Program-made: the position numbers and the translations under genes
Part shown: piece after piece, positions 6,276-8,022 of the stretch
Numbering within the stretch: position 1 is the first letter of the stretch
How the letters are laid out: each line of letters begins with the position of its first letter
The notes under the pieces: generated by a model
What the model was told of the DNA's origin: nothing
Seen by the model: the letters and a program-made list of their open reading frames with translations, nothing else
Database searches by the model: none
NCBI GenBank assembly: GCA_029945495.1
Contig: JAQSCR010000598.1
Coordinates: forward strand, 1 to 8,022
Source: Pseudolabrys sp.
GTDB lineage: Bacteria; Pseudomonadota; Alphaproteobacteria; Rhizobiales; Xanthobacteraceae
Direction: 5' to 3'
Length of the DNA stretch: 8,022 nt

Positions 6276-6324
6276 GCGCATGATCTTGTCCGAAAACCGG
6301 TTCCCACTTTTCGGGATCATGCGC
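6276..6324. repeat. 49-bp palindromic intergenic repeat
   Basis: The ends are a perfect 10-bp inverted repeat (GCGCATGATC at 6276-6285, GATCATGCGC at 6315-6324). Nested inside is a second stem, CCGAAAA at 6290-6296 with TTTTCGG at 6308-6314. An unpaired TTGT lies on the left, and the apex is CCGGTTCCCAC. I recognise this as a type dispersed in many copies between genes in Bradyrhizobium-type genomes, usually seen near convergent ends or 3' ends. Only one copy is in this window. It sits 17 bases after the eipA stop, so it may form an RNA hairpin that ends or stabilises the eipA transcript. Confidence 0.75.
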
Positions 6325-6350
6325 CTTTAACGTTTTTGACCTAGACGAGG

Positions 6351-6379
6351 CGCGCCGTTCACAAACCGTGAGCGGCGCG
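6351..6379. terminator. GC-rich hairpin, possible terminator after eipA
   Basis: Arms at 6351-6362 and 6368-6379 (CGCGCCGTTCAC and GTGAGCGGCGCG) pair over 12 bases with a single G-U pair in one orientation, around loop AAACC. No T-run follows on the plus strand, so as a terminator it would be of the weak, U-poor type. It could equally be a protein-binding or leader structure for the downstream gene, whose ATG is 105 bases away. Confidence 0.4.
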
Positions 6380-6437
6380 TCGCAGTTTAGGTTAATCTGA
6401 GCCTTCGCTGGCAGCGCCCCTTCGGCCATGTCATGGC

Positions 6438-6452
6438 TTAATCGGGGATAAA
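6438..6452 (+). promoter_or_regulatory. Weak CtrA-like box upstream of the coiled-coil gene
   Basis: The sequence reads TTAA, seven bases, TAAA, the same one-mismatch form seen upstream of cheA, but followed by G instead of C. It lies 32 bases before the ATG at 6485. It is suggestive only because chpT is nearby. By itself it is a low-information match, and I saw no clear -35/-10 pair to go with it. Confidence 0.2.
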
Positions 6453-6484
6453 GCGGGCGAGGGTCACGTTGGAGGCGTCGTTCC

Positions 6485-7786
6485 ATGATTGAGCCGGTCA
6501 TGTATTTCGGGATCGGATTTCTCGTCGCAGCCCTGATCGGGCTCGTCGTCATTCCGCTCGTTCACAGCCGCGCCGTGCGCCTGACCATGCGCCGTCTGGA
6601 AGCCGCGACGCCTCTGTCGATGGCCGAAATTCAGGCCGACAAGGACCAGTTGCGCGCCGAATTCGCGATGTCGACGCGCCGGCTCGAAGTCAGCGTCGAA
6701 AACCTGCGCACCAAGAGCACCAGCCAGCTCGCCGAACTCGGCAAGAAGGGCGACGCCATCAACCGGCTCAAGATCGAGCTCGGCGAAAAGACGGCCACCA
6801 TTTTCGCGCTGGAAGCGCGCGACAAGGCTTTGCGCGACCAGTTGCGCACCACGGAAGAAGAATTCTCGGTCAAGACCAGCGCCATGCTCGACGCGCAGCG
6901 CGCGCTGAACGACAAGGAAGCCGAACTCGCCCGCATGATGGGCGCGCTCGACGAGCGCTCGGGCCTTGCCGATTCCCAGAAGATCGAAATCGTCGCGCTC
7001 AAGAGCCAGGCCGATGCGCTGAAAGATCGCCTGACCGGCGCGAGCCATGACCTCAAGACCGTGGAAGACCGCCGCGATGCCGAGCGCGTCGAACTGAAAG
7101 CCGCGACGCAGGAACTGACGGAAGAGCGCGGCAAGGTCGAGAATCTCGGCCGCCGCGTTTCCGAGCTGGAACAGGCGCTGGTGGCGCAGACCACCGAGGC
7201 CGAAATTCTCGGCCGCCGCGCCCACGATCTGGAAATCCGCCTCGGCGAACAGTCGCGCGCCCTTGGCGAAAGCGAAAACGAACTCAAGCATATCCGCGGC
7301 GAATTCGAATCCGCGCGCAAGACCGAAGCCGACCTGCGCGCCGCGATCGCCGAACTCGACGGCCGCGCCAATTCGGCGACCCAGCAGTTGCGCACCGAGA
7401 ACGCCCAGCTCAAGGCCGAACTCGATCATATCCGCGACGAGCGCGACCGCGTCGCCCGCGACTTCGGCAACATGAAACGCGAAGCCGAGGAAAGCTGGGC
7501 GTCCGAGCGCGTCGAAAACGCGCTGCTGCGCGAACGCATCAACGACGTCGCCGCCGAAGTGGCCCGCCTCGCTTCCGCGCTCGAGGGCCCCAATTCGCCG
7601 ATCGACGCTATCCTCGCGGCCAAGACCGCGCGCGACCGCACCGGCCTGACCGTGGTCGGCGGCAACCCCGACGTCGGCCTGGTCAATGTTGCGCCAGCCG
7701 GCGGCAATCTCGCCGACCGCATCCGCGCGCTGCAGACCCACGCCTCGCGCCTGCCGAACGAAGACGAGCCGAAAGCGCCGAACTGA
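6485..7786 (+). CDS. Membrane-anchored long coiled-coil protein, function unknown
   Basis: I do not recognise a characterised function. The 433-residue protein begins with one hydrophobic segment (about residues 6-27). A short basic stretch follows (SRAVRLTMRRLE, 28-39), which predicts an N-out, C-in anchor. Residues about 46-366 are almost entirely charged and heptad-like, rich in Glu, Lys, Arg, Ala and Leu, and should form a long cytoplasmic coiled coil. The tail (about 367-433) is less helical, with GPNSPIDAILAAK, a Gly/Pro/Val stretch and LADRIRALQTHASRL. The ATG at 6485 has a strong GGAGG nine bases upstream. It ends at a strong hairpin terminator, so it is probably a single-gene unit or the end of one. 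Similar proteins are often annotated as hypothetical or as chromosome-segregation-like because of the coil alone, and I would not adopt that name. A structural or scaffolding role at the inner membrane is possible but is inference. Confidence 0.85.
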   Translation: MIEPVMYFGIGFLVAALIGLVVIPLVHSRAVRLTMRRLEAATPLSMAEIQADKDQLRAEFAMSTRRLEVSVENLRTKSTSQLAELGKKGDAINRLKIELGEKTATIFALEARDKALRDQLRTTEEEFSVKTSAMLDAQRALNDKEAELARMMGALDERSGLADSQKIEIVALKSQADALKDRLTGASHDLKTVEDRRDAERVELKAATQELTEERGKVENLGRRVSELEQALVAQTTEAEILGRRAHDLEIRLGEQSRALGESENELKHIRGEFESARKTEADLRAAIAELDGRANSATQQLRTENAQLKAELDHIRDERDRVARDFGNMKREAEESWASERVENALLRERINDVAAEVARLASALEGPNSPIDAILAAKTARDRTGLTVVGGNPDVGLVNVAPAGGNLADRIRALQTHASRLPNEDEPKAPN

Positions 7787-7813
7787 GGCCCCAAATCAAC
7801 GTTCTGAAGCTTT

Positions 7814-7846
7814 AAAGCCCGCGCTTTCCCTGAAAGCGCGGGCTTT
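7814..7846 (+). terminator. Strong hairpin terminator after the coiled-coil gene
   Basis: A perfect 14-bp stem (AAAGCCCGCGCTTT at 7814-7827, AAAGCGCGGGCTTT at 7833-7846) closes a five-base loop, CCCTG. The stem ends in TTT followed by GCTT, a short U-tract. It lies 27 bases after the stop of the coiled-coil gene. The A-start and T-end give it some terminator character on both strands. Confidence 0.88.
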
Positions 7847-7848
7847 GC

Positions 7849-7877
7849 TTGACACCCCAGCGCCGCACTCTTTATAT
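7849..7877 (+). promoter_or_regulatory. tRNA-Val promoter
   Basis: A perfect -35 TTGACA (7849-7854) and a -10 TTATAT (7872-7877) are separated by 17 bases; TATATC with 18 is the alternative. The transcript would begin near 7884, about eight bases before the mature tRNA. The -35 starts two bases after the preceding terminator stem. Confidence 0.75.
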
Positions 7878-7891
7878 CGCGCGCAATGGCC

Positions 7892-7966
7892 GGGCGGTTA
7901 GCTCAGCGGGAGAGCACACCCTTCACACGGGTGGGGTCATAGGTTCAATCCCTATACCGCCCACCA
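7892..7966 (+). tRNA. tRNA-Val(CAC)
   Basis: The full cloverleaf can be drawn. The acceptor stem GGGCGGT (7892-7898) pairs with ACCGCCC (7956-7962). The D stem is GCTC/GAGC with a seven-base loop. The anticodon stem CACCC/GGGTG encloses loop TTCACAC, giving anticodon CAC, which reads GUG valine codons. The variable loop has five bases. The T stem ATAGG/CCTAT encloses TTCAATC. The discriminator base is A (7963) and CCA is encoded (7964-7966). The A at position 35 and the A discriminator fit valine identity. Length is 75 with CCA. Confidence 0.97.
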
Positions 7967-7971
7967 TTTTT

Positions 7972-7987
7972 CCCCGCGAAATCGGGG
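7972..7987 (+). terminator. Short hairpin after tRNA-Val, weak terminator candidate
   Basis: CCCCG (7972-7976) and CGGGG (7983-7987) can pair around a six-base loop. The T-run lies before the stem instead of after it, so this is not a typical intrinsic terminator. A second inverted repeat (GCTGGC at 7997-8002, GCCAGC at 8014-8019) follows. I see no gene in 7967-8022. Confidence 0.25.
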
Positions 7988-8022
7988 CCTCGACGCGCTG
8001 GCTCACATATTGCGCCAGCACA

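Noticed and set aside
5593..6552. 319-codon open frame on the minus strand opposite eipA
   Set aside because: It crosses the palindromic repeat and the intergenic gap and overlaps all of eipA, which has a signal peptide and family match. No domain is recognisable.
6464..7741. 425-codon open frame on the minus strand opposite the coiled-coil gene
   Set aside because: It is an artefact of high third-position GC in the plus-strand gene, with low-complexity Ala/Phe/Gly/Leu composition. The plus-strand gene has GGAGG, a membrane segment, regular heptads and a terminator.
7997..8019. Inverted repeat GCTGGC/GCCAGC after the tRNA as an integrase att site or terminator
   Set aside because: The six-base arms with an 11-base loop are weak, no T-run follows, and no integrase gene or second copy of the tRNA end can be seen in the window.

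Overview
The window comes from a high-GC alphaproteobacterium of the order Hyphomicrobiales (Rhizobiales), most like the Bradyrhizobium/Rhodopseudomonas/Pseudolabrys side of the order. The grounds are a ChpT phosphotransferase, a DUF1134/EipA protein, a hybrid CheA with a receiver domain, and a 49-bp palindromic repeat of a type I remember as dispersed in Bradyrhizobium-type genomes. No database search was possible, so names rest on motifs and remembered family patterns.

Left part (1-3956, minus strand): a signalling block read right to left. It runs chpT (3956-3321), a 160-bp leader region, cheA (3160-527), cheW (516-52), and possibly the first codons of a further gene running off the left edge. 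CheA is a large hybrid kinase: HPt, long linker, dimerisation helix, ATPase, two CheW-like domains, receiver. The cheW ribosome binding site overlaps the cheA stop codon. The cheA leader holds a CtrA-like half-site pair (TTAA-N7-TAAAC) and overlapping inverted repeats, one of which covers the cheA ribosome binding site.

Middle part (3957-6258): cysQ (plus strand) is divergent from chpT across about 44 bp. It converges tail to tail, with 3 bp between stop codons, on a membrane-anchored YHS-domain protein (minus strand). That gene is in turn divergent from eipA (DUF1134, plus strand), a predicted periplasmic envelope protein. In Brucella abortus, as I recall, chpT and eipA are neighbours and eipA is under CtrA control, so this looks like an expanded version of a conserved chpT-eipA neighbourhood.

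Right part (6259-8022): a 226-bp gap with the palindromic repeat and a second GC-rich hairpin, then a 433-residue membrane-anchored coiled-coil protein of unknown function. It ends in a strong 14-bp-stem hairpin terminator. Two bases later a good sigma-70-type promoter drives a tRNA-Val(CAC) gene with encoded CCA. The last 56 bases after the tRNA hold only two short inverted repeats.

As a whole the window links cell-cycle phosphorelay (ChpT), chemotaxis (CheA/CheW) and envelope (EipA) functions. Most of it is ordinary core alphaproteobacterial chromosome. I see no sign of phage, insertion sequence, CRISPR or defence system. The most interesting points are regulatory: the cheA leader and the chpT-che-eipA neighbourhood.
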